In this document: piece after piece, positions 1 through 8,782 of the stretch
Layout: every line of letters begins with the position of its first letter
Numbering within the stretch: position 1 is the first letter of the stretch
NCBI RefSeq assembly: GCF_004016445.2
Contig: NZ_SADT02000007.1
Coordinates: forward strand, 339,099-403,098
Direction of reading: 5' to 3'
From: Mesorhizobium sp. M2E.F.Ca.ET.219.01.1.1
GTDB lineage: Bacteria > Pseudomonadota > Alphaproteobacteria > Rhizobiales > Rhizobiaceae
DNA length: 64,000 bases
The notes under the pieces: model-generated
Database searches by the model: none
Seen by the model: only the letters and a program-made list of their open reading frames with translations
Told to the model about the DNA's origin: nothing
Translations under genes and position numbers: made by a program

Positions 1-644
1 ACCTCGTCGATATAGGTCATGGCGTTGTAGCGCTCGGCCAGCTCGACGATCTCTCTGATCGGCGCGATGTCGCCGTCCATCGAATAGACGCTCTCGAACA
101 CGATCAGCTTGGCGCGCTCGCGGCCCGCAGCCTGCAGCAGGCTTTCCAGATGCGCGACGTCGTTGTGGCGAAAAATCTTCTTCTCCGCGCCGGAGCGCCG
201 CACGCCCTCGATCATCGAGGCATGGTTGAGCTCATCGGAGAGCACTAGGCAGTTGGGCAAAAACCTAGCGATGGTCGAGATCGAGGCCTCGTTGGAGACG
301 AAGCCGGAGGTGAAGACGAGCCCGGCCTCCTTGTCATGCAGGTCGGCGAGCTCCTGCTCGAGCTCGACCAGCGGGTTGGAGGTGCCGGAGATGTTGCGGG
401 TGCCGCCGGCACCCGAGCCCATCTTGCCGGCCGCTCTCTGGAAGGCGGCAATCACATCCTCGTTCTGGCCCATGCCGAGATAGTCGTTGGAGCACCATAC
501 GGTGATTTCCTGGGCACGGCCGTTGGACCGCCAGATGGCGCGCGGGAACTTGCCCACGATCCGCTCGAGGTCGGCGAAGACGCGGTAGCGCCGCTCCTCG
601 TGGAGCTGGTCGATCGCATCCTCGAAGAACCGCTGGTAATTCAT
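1..644 (-). CDS. hemA: 5-aminolevulinate synthase, partial (3' end outside window)
   Basis: Pyridoxal-phosphate enzyme that condenses glycine and succinyl-CoA to 5-aminolevulinate, the first committed step of haem synthesis by the C4 pathway of Alphaproteobacteria. The 214 visible residues begin MNYQRFFEDAIDQLHEERRY and contain the family's RVFADLER and GTRNISGT motifs and the SNDYLGMG segment, which separate it from the related 2-amino-3-ketobutyrate CoA ligase. The ATG at 644 follows an AGGAG 6-7 bases upstream. The lysine that binds the cofactor lies beyond the window edge. An FNR/FixK-like palindrome 87 bp upstream suggests low-oxygen induction, fitting the haem demand of the nearby cbb3 oxidase. 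Identification is firm; regulation is inferred. Confidence 0.93.
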   Translation of the reverse strand, partial: MNYQRFFEDAIDQLHEERRYRVFADLERIVGKFPRAIWRSNGRAQEITVWCSNDYLGMGQNEDVIAAFQRAAGKMGSGAGGTRNISGTSNPLVELEQELADLHDKEAGLVFTSGFVSNEASISTIARFLPNCLVLSDELNHASMIEGVRRSGAEKKIFRHNDVAHLESLLQAAGRERAKLIVFESVYSMDGDIAPIREIVELAERYNAMTYIDE

Positions 645-731
645 GTCGAGCTCCTGTGCAGCCGAAATTCGTTTTGGGTAGCGCGTTGATCTACCTGGCC
701 GACACCATACGAGGCATGCGAAGATCTCACT

Positions 732-745
732 TTGAGCTATGTCAA
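732..745. promoter_or_regulatory. FNR/FixK-type box (TTGAG-CTAT-GTCAA)
   Basis: A 14-bp palindrome with both outer TTGA/TCAA arms intact and G at the two inner arm positions. It lies 87 bp upstream of hemA on the minus strand and 134 bp upstream of the small plus-strand gene at 880. Assignment to hemA is inferred from the distance. Confidence 0.6.
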
Positions 746-879
746 TTCCGGGATGCCTCCCGCGGTCGAGACAATGCGACTGGAGGCGGCTTCAGCCAGC
801 GGGCTTGTGTTTCACAAAAAAAGTGGATGACCGCGATATTTGGAGTAGGAATGATCAACAGCCTGCATTGAGGGTAGTC

Positions 880-1056
880 GTGGACCGGTTCATTGCACGG
901 GCTAATATTGCCCATTTCGAAGACTTGCTTGCCGCGGAAACTGACCCGCAGAAGCGCCGGGTGATCGAGAACCTGCTTGCGCGTGAGAGACAGAAGCTCG
1001 AAATCGCGGAGCATCAAGCCGAGGCCGCAGGGAAACCTTCGGATCCAAAGAAATGA
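880..1056 (+). CDS. small conserved-type helical protein, function unknown
   Basis: A 58-residue product starting at GTG 880 after a GAGGG five bases upstream; an upstream extension in the same frame has no ribosome site. The sequence (VDRFIARANIAHFEDLLAAE, then a KRRVIENLLARERQKLEIAEHQ helix) is amphipathic and highly charged. Short proteins of this kind, with an LLAxExDxxKRxxIExLL pattern, are frequent in rhizobia, but I know of no function. It is the only gene in the gap between hemA and the Hsp20 gene and converges with the latter. Ribosome site, codon use and family-like pattern support it as real. Confidence 0.6.
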   Translation: MDRFIARANIAHFEDLLAAETDPQKRRVIENLLARERQKLEIAEHQAEAAGKPSDPKK

Positions 1057-1107
1057 GGCTCCTCAGTGCACCGGCCCGATGCACTGAGGAAATGACGATC
1101 TGTGGCT

Positions 1108-1644
1108 TCAGGCAGCCTTGACGGTGATCTTCTTCTCGGCCTTCTGCGCTTCGGCCGTCTTGGGCAGCTTCACAGTCAGAATGCCCTTGGTGAAACTGGC
1201 GTCGATCTTGTCGGCGTTTACACCTTCGGGCAGCCGGAACGAGCGCTGGAAGGAGCCGTAGCGGCGCTCCGAGAGATAGTAGTCCTTCTCCTTTTCCTCT
1301 TTTTCTTCCTTCTTCTCGCCCTTGATCGTCAGCACGTTGTTGGCGAGCTTGATGTCGACGTTCTTTTCGTCGATGCCCGGCAGTTCCGCAGTGATCTCGT
1401 ACTCGTTCGTCTTTTCCACCAGGTCCATCGCCGGCGCCACGGGCCATTCACCGCGCAACTTCGCGGGGAAGTCCCTGCCGAAGAGCGAACGGGTGGCGGG
1501 CAGATGGAAATCGAAGGGATGAAAGTCATCGAAAAGCCGGTCGATTTCGCGTCGCAGGCTCTCGAAAGGTCCCGCCCAGTTATCCGATCGGGCGGGAACG
1601 TTCTTCTCGGTTCTCACGGGCAGTTTGGTAGCGGCCTCAGCCAT
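1108..1644 (-). CDS. Hsp20 / alpha-crystallin small heat-shock protein
   Basis: ATP-independent holdase that binds unfolding proteins in the cytoplasm. The 178-residue product has a variable N-terminus (1-65), an alpha-crystallin domain (about 68-165) ending in the conserved KGILTVKLP strand, and a short tail. A very charged KKEEKEEKEK loop at 111-120 replaces the usual beta5-beta6 loop. The ATG at 1644 follows AAGGAG; a longer upstream reading has no ribosome site. A good FNR-type box lies 236 bp upstream, far for direct activation unless the leader is long. Its place next to fixLJ and the universal stress gene suggests a role in low-oxygen survival, which is inference. Confidence 0.9.
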   Translation of the reverse strand: MAEAATKLPVRTEKNVPARSDNWAGPFESLRREIDRLFDDFHPFDFHLPATRSLFGRDFPAKLRGEWPVAPAMDLVEKTNEYEITAELPGIDEKNVDIKLANNVLTIKGEKKEEKEEKEKDYYLSERRYGSFQRSFRLPEGVNADKIDASFTKGILTVKLPKTAEAQKAEKKITVKAA

Positions 1645-2037
1645 GGCTTTTCTCCTTAAAGATGGATTGGGCAACAAGTGCCGCCGCCTCCGCTCTTTCA
1701 CCGCAGGTCTTCCAGCACGCGCCAGAGAGAGGTCGGCGGACCTGCTCGACAGGCATCCTCGCTGAACTGACCCATCCGCTTCGCGACGTCCGCGTTTGAT
1801 ACGAGTCGATCGCGACCGCATTGCAATTCATGCGCGACCTGTCGAGGCCGGCATCAAAGCACCGGCATGGGCGGCCATCGTTGATCCGCGTCAAACAAGC
1901 CGCAAGAAGGAACGATTGGTATCAAAGAGCCCGAACCACGCTCGTTCAAGGGACGCCGGTTCGCGCCAAGGGCCTCCTGGCCGGAAAAATGTGACTCAAA
2001 TCAAAGCGCGAGGCGAATCTTCGATCACACTGGCCGA
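1645..2037. other. 393-bp intergenic region without a supported gene
   Basis: Lies between the divergent Hsp20 gene and the small gene at 2038. The only clear signal is the FNR-type box at 1881-1894. Readings across it lack ribosome sites and family resemblance. Confidence 0.6.
1881..1894. promoter_or_regulatory. FNR/FixK-type box (TTGAT-CCGC-GTCAA)
   Basis: One mismatch to TTGAT-N4-ATCAA. It lies between divergent genes, 143 bp before the plus-strand gene at 2038 and 236 bp before hsp20; which gene it serves cannot be decided from sequence alone. Confidence 0.7.
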
Positions 2038-2253
2038 ATGTGGAATCCGATCGCAAGCGCGCCATCCGGCCGCAACCTCGAACTGGCCGTCATCGACGAC
2101 GATGGCGTGCACGCGCTTGTGTTCCCCTGCGAAAAGGCGCCGGTGGGCTGGAAGGATGTCGCAACCGGAGCGCGGGTCGACATTCGTCCGACCCACTGGC
2201 GCGTCTGGAATCCGGAGGAACATCAGCTTGGCTCCCTGCAGAAGCCGCATTGA
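2038..2253 (+). CDS. small hypothetical protein (WxPIxSAP type)
   Basis: A 71-residue soluble product beginning MWNPIASAPSGRNLELAVID and containing a THWRVW stretch. The opening WxPIxSAPxxxxLELAV is recurrent in small alphaproteobacterial proteins of unknown function, and many share the THWRxW segment, which suggests a small beta-rich fold. No transmembrane segment, signal peptide or cysteine is present. The ribosome site is weak. It is separated by about 60 bp from the convergent fixJ. An FNR-type box lies 143 bp upstream. Function unknown; I regard it as a real gene because of the protein pattern. Confidence 0.6.
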   Translation: MWNPIASAPSGRNLELAVIDDDGVHALVFPCEKAPVGWKDVATGARVDIRPTHWRVWNPEEHQLGSLQKPH

Positions 2254-2312
2254 TGCGCGCCGCCCGCTGGCGCGTGGCGTCTGGGCGGCGCGCATTTTCA
2301 GCGCGACGCGCT

Positions 2313-2930
2313 TTAGCTCTTCGGATCGGCGATCAAGGCCATGCGCACCAGATGCGAGAGGCTGCTGGCGCCCATCTTGCTCATGACATTGGCGCGATGG
2401 ATTTCAACGGTCCGCGGACTGATCCCTAGATCATAGGCAATCGTCTTGTTCGGCAGTCCCGAAACAAGCCCGTCGAGCACCTGGCGCTCCCGCTCCGACA
2501 GCGTCGCAAGGTTCTTTCGAATCTCGGCTGATTGCGGGTGCGCCGCAACGGGCTGACTTCGGTGATCCAGGGCGGAGCGAATGGCATCGATGAGCACTTG
2601 GTCGTCGAATGGCTTCTCGATGAAATCGGCAGCGCCCTCCTTCATCGCCTGCACGGCGAGCGCAACGTCGGCATGACCTGTCATCACGATCACCGGCGCA
2701 TTCAGGCCGCGTGCCTTCAGCTGCCGCAGGAACTCGATGCCGTCAATGCCGGGCATACGCACATCGGTGACGATGCAGCCGTCGATCTCCTTCGGTTCCG
2801 GTGCCAGGAATGCGGTCGCCGAGTCATGCAGGCGCACAGCAAAGTCGGCTGTCGCAAGAAGAAAACCCAGCGACTTGCGAACATCGACGTCATCATCGAC
2901 GACATGAACGACATCATTGGCCACGGGCAA
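2313..2930 (-). CDS. fixJ: response regulator FixJ
   Basis: Transcription factor activated by FixL under low oxygen; in rhizobia it switches on fixK. The 205-residue protein has a receiver domain (about 6-120; phosphoacceptor Asp56 in CIVTDVRMPG, switch Thr in VIVMTGHAD, Lys in EKPFDD) and a LuxR/NarL-type helix-turn-helix (about 140-200, LSERERQVLDGLVSG ... SPRTVEIHRANVMSKM). Length and spacing match known FixJ proteins. Its start overlaps the 3' end of fixL by 17 bp, so the two are translationally linked. No fixK follows directly; a FixK-like gene with a candidate FixJ site is 31 kb away at 33.8-34.5 kb. Confidence 0.93.
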   Translation of the reverse strand: MPVANDVVHVVDDDVDVRKSLGFLLATADFAVRLHDSATAFLAPEPKEIDGCIVTDVRMPGIDGIEFLRQLKARGLNAPVIVMTGHADVALAVQAMKEGAADFIEKPFDDQVLIDAIRSALDHRSQPVAAHPQSAEIRKNLATLSERERQVLDGLVSGLPNKTIAYDLGISPRTVEIHRANVMSKMGASSLSHLVRMALIADPKS

Positions 2931-4494
2931 CCTCGTCCTTTTCTACGGCACGCAAGGTGAACCGAAATGCCGTTCCTCCGCCGGGCATCGACTCGGCCCA
3001 AATATGACCACCATGCGACTCGACGATAGTGCGACAAATGGACAGACCCACCCCCATTCCCTGCTTCTTGGTGGTGACGAAAGGCTGGAAAAGCTGGGCA
3101 GAAACCTCGGGCGCCAGCCCCGGGCCGGTGTCGATCACGCCGATCTCCACCATCGCGTCATGTCGCGCCTTGGTGACCACGTGCAATTCGCGGCGGGGTG
3201 CGCCTTGCATGGCCTCCACGGCGTTTCTCATCAGGTTCAGCAATACCTGCTCGATCTGAATCCGGTCGGTCAAGACCAGTTCGGCCGTCGGATCGAGATC
3301 GTAACTGACGCGTACATCCGCTTCCCTGGCGCCGACAAGGGCCAGTGATGAAGCATCGTCGATGAGCCCCGACAGGCGTTCCACCTGGCGCTCGCTTTCG
3401 CCCCTGGCGACAAAATCCCTGAGACGGCGGATGACGTCGCCGGCGCGCAACGCCTGTTCGGCGGCCCTCTCCACGGCTTCCCGCAACATTGCGGCATTCT
3501 CGTCCTTGCTCTTCTCGAGCAGCCGGCGGCTGCCTTTGAGATAGTTCGTGATCGCCGTCAGGGGCTGGTTTATCTCATGCGCCAATGTGGAGGCCATTTC
3601 GCCGAGCGCGGTGAAACGGGCCATGTGCAGCAATTCCTGCTGCTGCTCCTGCATCCTGGCTTCAGTGGTGTGGCGCTCCGTCAGGTCGCGGCAGAAGCCG
3701 GTGAAGAAACGGCCCGTTCCCGGATGCATTTCGCCGACGGAGAGCTCCATTGGAAAGGTCGATCCGTCCTTGCGCATCCCGGTTACCGTTCGGCCGAGCC
3801 CGATAATGCGGCGTTCTCCCGTTGTCAGGTAACGCTGCAGGTATGTGTCGTGCTCCTCCCGATACGGCGAGGGCATCAGCATCTTGACGTTTCGTCCGAT
3901 GACCTCGCCGGCCTTGTAGCCGAACAATATCTCGGCCGCCGTGCTGAAGGATTGGATGTTGGCGCCTTCGTCGATGACGATCATCGCATCGGGTACTGTC
4001 GCCAGGATCGAACGCAGGTGATCCTCGCGCAGCTGCAGCGCGGCGTTGGCGAATGACAGATCGCTGACGTCGGTGCCCTGAATGAAGATTGCGGTGATCC
4101 GGCCATCCTTTGCCCTGACGGGCTGGTAGACGAAATCGAGGATACGCTCCTCCGCAAGGCCGGTTTCATCGTTGCGCAGGACGATTTTGGCGCTGCGGCC
4201 GACATAAGGCTCGCCGGTTTCGCAGACGCGATCGAGCAATTCGAAGAATCCCTGGCCCTCCAGCTCGGGCAAGGCCTCGCGAGCCGACTTGCCGATAACC
4301 TGCCGCTGGCCGATCAAGTGCTGAAACGCGGCATTGGTCAGCTGAAAGACGTGGTCCGGCTCGCTGAGCAAGGCTATGAAGCCCGGAGCCTGGTCGAACA
4401 TCAGGGCGAGAAGATCGTGTTCCGGCAAGATATCGAGGGCGGCCAGCGGCGACGGCTTGGCTGCTTCTGGCCGGCCTTGTTCCGTCTTGCTCAC
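2914..4494 (-). CDS. fixL: oxygen-sensing histidine kinase FixL (soluble, two PAS domains)
   Basis: Haem-PAS sensor kinase; deoxy-haem releases kinase activity towards FixJ. The 526 residues carry a first PAS (about 25-145) and a second PAS (about 158-275) with the haem ligand His215 (PYREEHDTY) and, exactly 20 residues on, the FG-loop Arg235 (IIGLGR), the spacing of His200/Arg220 in the Bradyrhizobium protein. The phospho-acceptor His306 sits in LAHEINQPLT, followed by N (NLMRNAVEAM), G1 (DTGPGL) and G2 (GMGVGLSI) boxes. There is no membrane segment, so it is the soluble type rather than the membrane-bound Sinorhizobium type. A perfect FNR box at 4582-4595 lies 87 bp upstream and is shared with the divergent stress gene. 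Confidence 0.95.
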   Translation of the reverse strand: MSKTEQGRPEAAKPSPLAALDILPEHDLLALMFDQAPGFIALLSEPDHVFQLTNAAFQHLIGQRQVIGKSAREALPELEGQGFFELLDRVCETGEPYVGRSAKIVLRNDETGLAEERILDFVYQPVRAKDGRITAIFIQGTDVSDLSFANAALQLREDHLRSILATVPDAMIVIDEGANIQSFSTAAEILFGYKAGEVIGRNVKMLMPSPYREEHDTYLQRYLTTGERRIIGLGRTVTGMRKDGSTFPMELSVGEMHPGTGRFFTGFCRDLTERHTTEARMQEQQQELLHMARFTALGEMASTLAHEINQPLTAITNYLKGSRRLLEKSKDENAAMLREAVERAAEQALRAGDVIRRLRDFVARGESERQVERLSGLIDDASSLALVGAREADVRVSYDLDPTAELVLTDRIQIEQVLLNLMRNAVEAMQGAPRRELHVVTKARHDAMVEIGVIDTGPGLAPEVSAQLFQPFVTTKKQGMGVGLSICRTIVESHGGHIWAESMPGGGTAFRFTLRAVEKDEVARGQ

Positions 4495-4581
4495 GAGCGG
4501 TCTCCGGATCGAGAAACAGCAGCGGCCGCCGATTTAGCACGCATCATTCCGCCCGCCAAACAGCCGCGCCGCCGCGACGAT

Positions 4582-4595
4582 TTGATCTGTATCAA
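4582..4595. promoter_or_regulatory. FNR/FixK box, perfect (TTGAT-CTGT-ATCAA)
   Basis: Exact match to TTGAT-N4-ATCAA, 62 bp before the universal stress gene (well placed for activation from about -41.5) and 87 bp before fixL on the other strand. Confidence 0.9.
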
Positions 4596-4657
4596 GGCGC
4601 CCCAAGCTCGCACAATGCAAGTGACAGAGCATTCCGCGTTCCGAGCGAGGTGCCTGC

Positions 4658-5467
4658 ATGTCCTATAAAACGATAATCGTCAATCTGGCCGTTGATACAG
4701 ACCCCGCGCCGGTCGTGAAGCTGGCTGCGGAACTGGCGCAGCGCTTCGATGCCCACCTCGTCGGCCTTGCCGCCGCGGACGTCCCGCCTTTGGTGTCCAC
4801 GGGCGAGGGCCTGGTCTACGAAGGCGAGGTCATGCAGGTCCAGCGCACCGAGATCGAGAAGCGCCTTGCCGAATTGCGCGATATCTTCGAGAAGCTCGTC
4901 CCTGGTTCGGTCAGCAGCGAATGGACGCAATACATTTGCGGACCGACCCGCGCCCTCGGCCTTGCGGCCCGCTCGGCCGATCTCATCGTGACCGCCGAGG
5001 GCGGCGAGGATGTCTTCCGTGCCGTCGATGTCGGTAGCCTCGTGCTTGGCGCCGGTCGCCCGGTGCTGGTCACGGCGGGCAATGCCGAGCATCTCCTGGG
5101 CAAGACCGTCCTTGTCGCCTGGAAGGACAGCCGGGAAGCGCGAAGGGCCTTGTCCGATTCCCTGCCGTTTCTGGCGAAAGCCAACGAAGTGGTCGTCGCC
5201 ACGATGGAAACCGAGTCCGGGGAAGATGTGCGAAACAGCCTCGCCGACGTCGCGGTTTTTCTGGAGCAGCATGGCGTCATGGCGCGAACCGAAGTGATCG
5301 CCGGCGAAGCGGATGGCGACAGGCTGGTAGCGTTCGCGCGCTCAATCCACGCCGATCTGATCGTCTCCGGCGCCTATGGTCACAGCCGGCTGCGAGAATG
5401 GGCCTTCGGCGGCGTCACACGCACGCTCATCGGCGAGAGCAATATCAATCGCCTGTTGTCGAACTGA
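4658..5467 (+). CDS. tandem-domain universal stress protein
   Basis: Two UspA folds in one 269-residue cytoplasmic protein (about 1-145 and 150-269). The first half is degenerate at the nucleotide site; the second ends in the typical ADLIVSGAYGHSRLREWAFGG stretch, in which G-x2-G-x9-G(S/T) binds ATP in this family. The ATG at 4658 follows GAGG. A perfect FNR box lies 62 bp upstream, so induction at low oxygen is very likely. The P-type ATPase gene starts 10 bp after its stop, indicating an operon. Family members modulate survival during growth arrest; the specific target is unknown. A second tandem protein of this type is at 44338, also behind FNR-type boxes. Confidence 0.9.
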   Translation: MSYKTIIVNLAVDTDPAPVVKLAAELAQRFDAHLVGLAAADVPPLVSTGEGLVYEGEVMQVQRTEIEKRLAELRDIFEKLVPGSVSSEWTQYICGPTRALGLAARSADLIVTAEGGEDVFRAVDVGSLVLGAGRPVLVTAGNAEHLLGKTVLVAWKDSREARRALSDSLPFLAKANEVVVATMETESGEDVRNSLADVAVFLEQHGVMARTEVIAGEADGDRLVAFARSIHADLIVSGAYGHSRLREWAFGGVTRTLIGESNINRLLSN

Positions 5468-5477
5468 TCGGTCGGCC

Positions 5478-8156
5478 ATGGTGACCGGTGGAGCCGATCC
5501 GACGGAACGGGCGACGGTCCGGCCCACCGAACCGCAGTCGACCGGCCGCGCGCCCGACATCGCCAAGCAGGCCTACTGGTCGCTTGAAGCAGATCGGCTG
5601 GTCGGACAACTGGAGACCTCCACTTCCGGATTGCTGAGCGCGGATGCGGCGGCCCGCCTTGCCAAATTCGGACGAAACGCCTTGGTGCCTCGGTCGAACC
5701 GATCGGCGTTGGCTGTGCTCGCGCGCCAGTTTCGCAGCCCGCTGGTCCTGATCCTGGTCTTCGCCGCCACCGTGTCGGTGTTCGTCGGCGAAGGTCATGA
5801 AGCAGCGATCATCGGCGCGATTGTGCTTGCCAGCTGTATTCTCAGCTTCACCCAGGAATATGGCGCCTCTCGTGCCATGGAGGCGCTGCAGCAGCGCATC
5901 TCCCGCAAGGCCACCGTGCTTCGGGACAGCTTCGAACGGACTGTTGATGTCGAGAACATCGTTCCTGGCGACGTCATCTGCTTGTCGGCGGGAAATCTCA
6001 TCCCCGTCGATGGTGTCGTCCTGGAGTCGCGGGATTTCAACGTCAGCGAATCCGTTCTGACCGGCGAAACCTTTCCCGTCGTGAAATCCGCCGGCCGCTC
6101 CGCGCCCGAAGCCGGCATCGCGCAACGGACCAATGCCGTGTTCACCGGCACCTCGGTTCGCAGCGGAACGGCGAAGGTGCTTGCCGTCGCCACGGGAGCG
6201 CGGACCGAGTTCGCGTCGATCGCCGAAGCCCTGGAGCGGCGGATCCCGGAAACCGAGTTCGCCCGAGGCATCAGAATGTTCGGTTTTCTGATGACCGAGA
6301 TCATGCTCGCGATTGTCATCATGGTGTTCTTCGCCAATGTGATGCTCAACCGGCCGCTGATCGAATCCCTTTTGTTTTCGCTTGCCCTCGCTGTCGGCCT
6401 GACGCCTGAGCTGCTTCCCGCAATCATCAGCGTCACCCTGGCCAAAGGCGCGCGCACGATGGCCGCCAGCGGCGTCATCGTGCGTCGCCTCGACGCGATC
6501 GAGAACCTCGGCAGCATGGACCTGCTCTGCACCGACAAGACCGGAACACTGACGGAGGGGGTCATTCACCTCGATGGATCGTTCGATGTCGAGGGCACCG
6601 CTTCGAAGGACGTCCTGCTTTGGGCGCGGCTGAACGCGACCTTGCAGACAGGGCTGAAGAATCCCCTGGACGAGGCAATTGCAAGTGCTCCGCATGACCA
6701 GGAGGATCTGTCCGGTTTTACCAAGATCGACGAGATCCCTTACGATTTTGTCCGCAAGCGGCTGTCCGTCGCCGCGCGGGAAAGCTCGCGCGAACAGATC
6801 CTCATCACCAAGGGAGCCGTCCAGAACGTCGTCGAGGCTTGTGGCTTCGTTCAGGGTCCGCAAGGCTTGGCACCCCTTGGCGCGGCGGAGCGCCAGGCGA
6901 TCGACGACAAGTTCAGGCGCTGGAGCGCGCAAGGATATCGCGTTCTCGGCCTGGCGATCCGGAGATTTCAGGACAAGGCGGGCTTCAGCCGTGACGACGA
7001 AACCGGAATGGCCTTCGCGGGCTTTCTGCTCTTCCTCGACCCCCCGAAGGAGGGGGTGCGGAAAACACTGTCGGCGCTTACCGAGCGCGGCATTGGCGTG
7101 AAGGTCATCTCCGGCGACAATCGCTATGTCGCCGCGCACCTGGCCGAGGCTGTAGGCCTTCGGTCCGACAGGATCATGACCGGCGAGGATCTGTCGAAAC
7201 TGACGAAGAATGGGCTTCTCGCCAGTGTGCGCCACACCGATCTCTTCGTGGAGATCGATCCCAACCAGAAGGAGCGAATTGTCGAGGCGCTGCGCCGGAG
7301 CGGCCACGTCGTCGGCTATCTTGGCGACGGCATCAACGACGCGCCGGCGCTTCATGAAGCCGACATCGGCATTTCGGTCGACACCGCCGTGGATGTCGCG
7401 CGCGAGGCCGCGGACATCATCTTGCTGAAGCGCGACCTGGGTGTTTTGGTGCGGGGCGTCGATGACGGCCGAAAGACCTTCGCCAACACGATGAAATACA
7501 TCTCCATCACGACCAGCGCCAATTTCGGCAACATGATCAGCATGGCCGCGGCCTCGCTCTATCTGCCGTTCCTGCCGCTGCTGGCCAAGCAGATCCTGCT
7601 GAACAATTTCCTCTCCGACATCCCGGCTCTGGCGATCGCGGGTGACAACGTCGATGCCGAGCAGGTCCGCGGGCCGCGTCACTGGGACATCCGTTTCGTC
7701 AGGCGTTTCATGGTCAGCTTCGGGCTGGTGAGTTCCCTGTTCGACTTCGCGACCTTCGCGTTCCTTCTACTGGCCGTTCATGCCACGGCAGCCACGTTTC
7801 AGACCGCGTGGTTCGTGGAATCCGTGCTCACCGAACTTGCCATCGTGCTCGTCGTGCGAACCCACAAAAGGCTGTGGCACAGCCGCCCCAGCCATTTGCT
7901 CGCGGGCCTGACCCTCGGCGTCGGCATCATCTCCATCGCCGTCCCCTTTGCCCCGTTCGCCAGCTGGTTCGGATTTGTGCCCCTGGCGGGACCGGTGCTG
8001 GCCGGGTTGCTCGCGATCACCGCGCTGTACGTGCTTGTTTCGGAGGTCACCAAGAGCTGGCTCTTCGCCCATGGCAGCCGCGGCAAGCGCAGACGAAAAG
8101 CGACCGGCCCGCATCTGGATCGAGCCACGACCAGACCGGGCCGCGCCGCGGGTTAA
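5478..8156 (+). CDS. MgtA-like P-type cation-transporting ATPase
   Basis: Inner-membrane ATPase of the P2/P3B group, probably importing Mg2+ or moving another divalent cation. The 892-residue product has the actuator TGE motif (SESVLTGETFPV), the ion-site helix LAVGLTPELLPAI, phosphorylation Asp353 in CTDKTGTLTEG, the hinge GDGINDAPALHEADIGIS and about ten membrane helices. The helix-4 LTPELLP is like the LTPEMLP of MgtA. The ATG at 5478 lies 10 bp after the universal stress stop; its ribosome site is weak, and the operon position decided the start. It is probably co-transcribed with usp from the perfect FNR box. Mycobacterial ctpF, an ATPase of similar type, is also hypoxia-induced; that parallel is background knowledge, not proof of substrate. 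Confidence 0.9.
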   Translation: MVTGGADPTERATVRPTEPQSTGRAPDIAKQAYWSLEADRLVGQLETSTSGLLSADAAARLAKFGRNALVPRSNRSALAVLARQFRSPLVLILVFAATVSVFVGEGHEAAIIGAIVLASCILSFTQEYGASRAMEALQQRISRKATVLRDSFERTVDVENIVPGDVICLSAGNLIPVDGVVLESRDFNVSESVLTGETFPVVKSAGRSAPEAGIAQRTNAVFTGTSVRSGTAKVLAVATGARTEFASIAEALERRIPETEFARGIRMFGFLMTEIMLAIVIMVFFANVMLNRPLIESLLFSLALAVGLTPELLPAIISVTLAKGARTMAASGVIVRRLDAIENLGSMDLLCTDKTGTLTEGVIHLDGSFDVEGTASKDVLLWARLNATLQTGLKNPLDEAIASAPHDQEDLSGFTKIDEIPYDFVRKRLSVAARESSREQILITKGAVQNVVEACGFVQGPQGLAPLGAAERQAIDDKFRRWSAQGYRVLGLAIRRFQDKAGFSRDDETGMAFAGFLLFLDPPKEGVRKTLSALTERGIGVKVISGDNRYVAAHLAEAVGLRSDRIMTGEDLSKLTKNGLLASVRHTDLFVEIDPNQKERIVEALRRSGHVVGYLGDGINDAPALHEADIGISVDTAVDVAREAADIILLKRDLGVLVRGVDDGRKTFANTMKYISITTSANFGNMISMAAASLYLPFLPLLAKQILLNNFLSDIPALAIAGDNVDAEQVRGPRHWDIRFVRRFMVSFGLVSSLFDFATFAFLLLAVHATAATFQTAWFVESVLTELAIVLVVRTHKRLWHSRPSHLLAGLTLGVGIISIAVPFAPFASWFGFVPLAGPVLAGLLAITALYVLVSEVTKSWLFAHGSRGKRRRKATGPHLDRATTRPGRAAG

Positions 8157-8264
8157 GCTGGGGGAGGCAGCTCGATGACCGCCCCTGGGCGCCACTCGCA
8201 CCGGTCTAGAAGTAGAAGGGCTCGCTTCCCGGATGACGGCGGACCGAGGCCGAACATTGAAAAG

Positions 8265-8732
8265 TCACCCCCCAACCGCGGCTTTGGTGACGTTCACGCC
8301 AAGGTCGTAGACCAGCTGCCCGCCATAATAACCCGTCACGGTGACCAGCGCCGCGCCGGCAATTTCGATTGCGGGAATGGCCGGGGCCAGCGTGCTCAGC
8401 TCTCGATTTCGCACCCACAGGACAAGCCGCAGCAGGCCCCAGCCCAGAAAGGTCAGGGCGCTGATCCCGCCCAGGCCCTCATGGATTTCCGCTATCTCGC
8501 TGCTGAAGCCGGCGGCCTCCGCGTGGTTGAGGGCCATGCCGCCGAAGTACCAGGTGCAGACGGCAAACAGCCCTGCGCCGACGGCGGCAAAGGTGGAAAT
8601 CGTCCCTATGCCCGAGCGCGTCGTCACGGCGTTGCGATTGGCGAGAGCAGCAAGGTCGACGATGACGAGCACGTACATGAGCACGATCGGAAAATGCACG
8701 AGCATGGGATGGATGTGCTGAATTTCGGGCAT
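8265..8732 (-). CDS. DUF2231 four-helix membrane protein
   Basis: A 155-residue integral membrane protein with the DUF2231 hallmark HPMLVHFPI near its N-terminus (residues 8-16) and about four hydrophobic helices. Family members often sit beside cytochrome or redox genes; their activity is unknown, and the conserved histidines could bind haem or metal. It reads away from the PepSY/two-component operon and follows a small secreted protein gene on the same strand. The start ATG at 8732 is preceded by a GGAG. The family call is good, the function open. Confidence 0.8.
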   Translation of the reverse strand: MPEIQHIHPMLVHFPIVLMYVLVIVDLAALANRNAVTTRSGIGTISTFAAVGAGLFAVCTWYFGGMALNHAEAAGFSSEIAEIHEGLGGISALTFLGWGLLRLVLWVRNRELSTLAPAIPAIEIAGAALVTVTGYYGGQLVYDLGVNVTKAAVGG

Positions 8733-8782
8733 CGCGGATATTCTCCAGGGAGGTTGATGGTCGTTGGCCGCTCGATCGGCCC

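Noticed and set aside
1..644. 2-amino-3-ketobutyrate CoA ligase (kbl) for the first gene
   Set aside because: The RVFADLER, SNDYLGMG and GTRNISGT segments and the MNYQRFFEDA start are those of 5-aminolevulinate synthase.
5445..7682. 745-residue reading opposite the MgtA-like ATPase
   Set aside because: Antisense shadow in high-GC DNA; low-complexity Arg/His/Gly composition and no ribosome site or family pattern.
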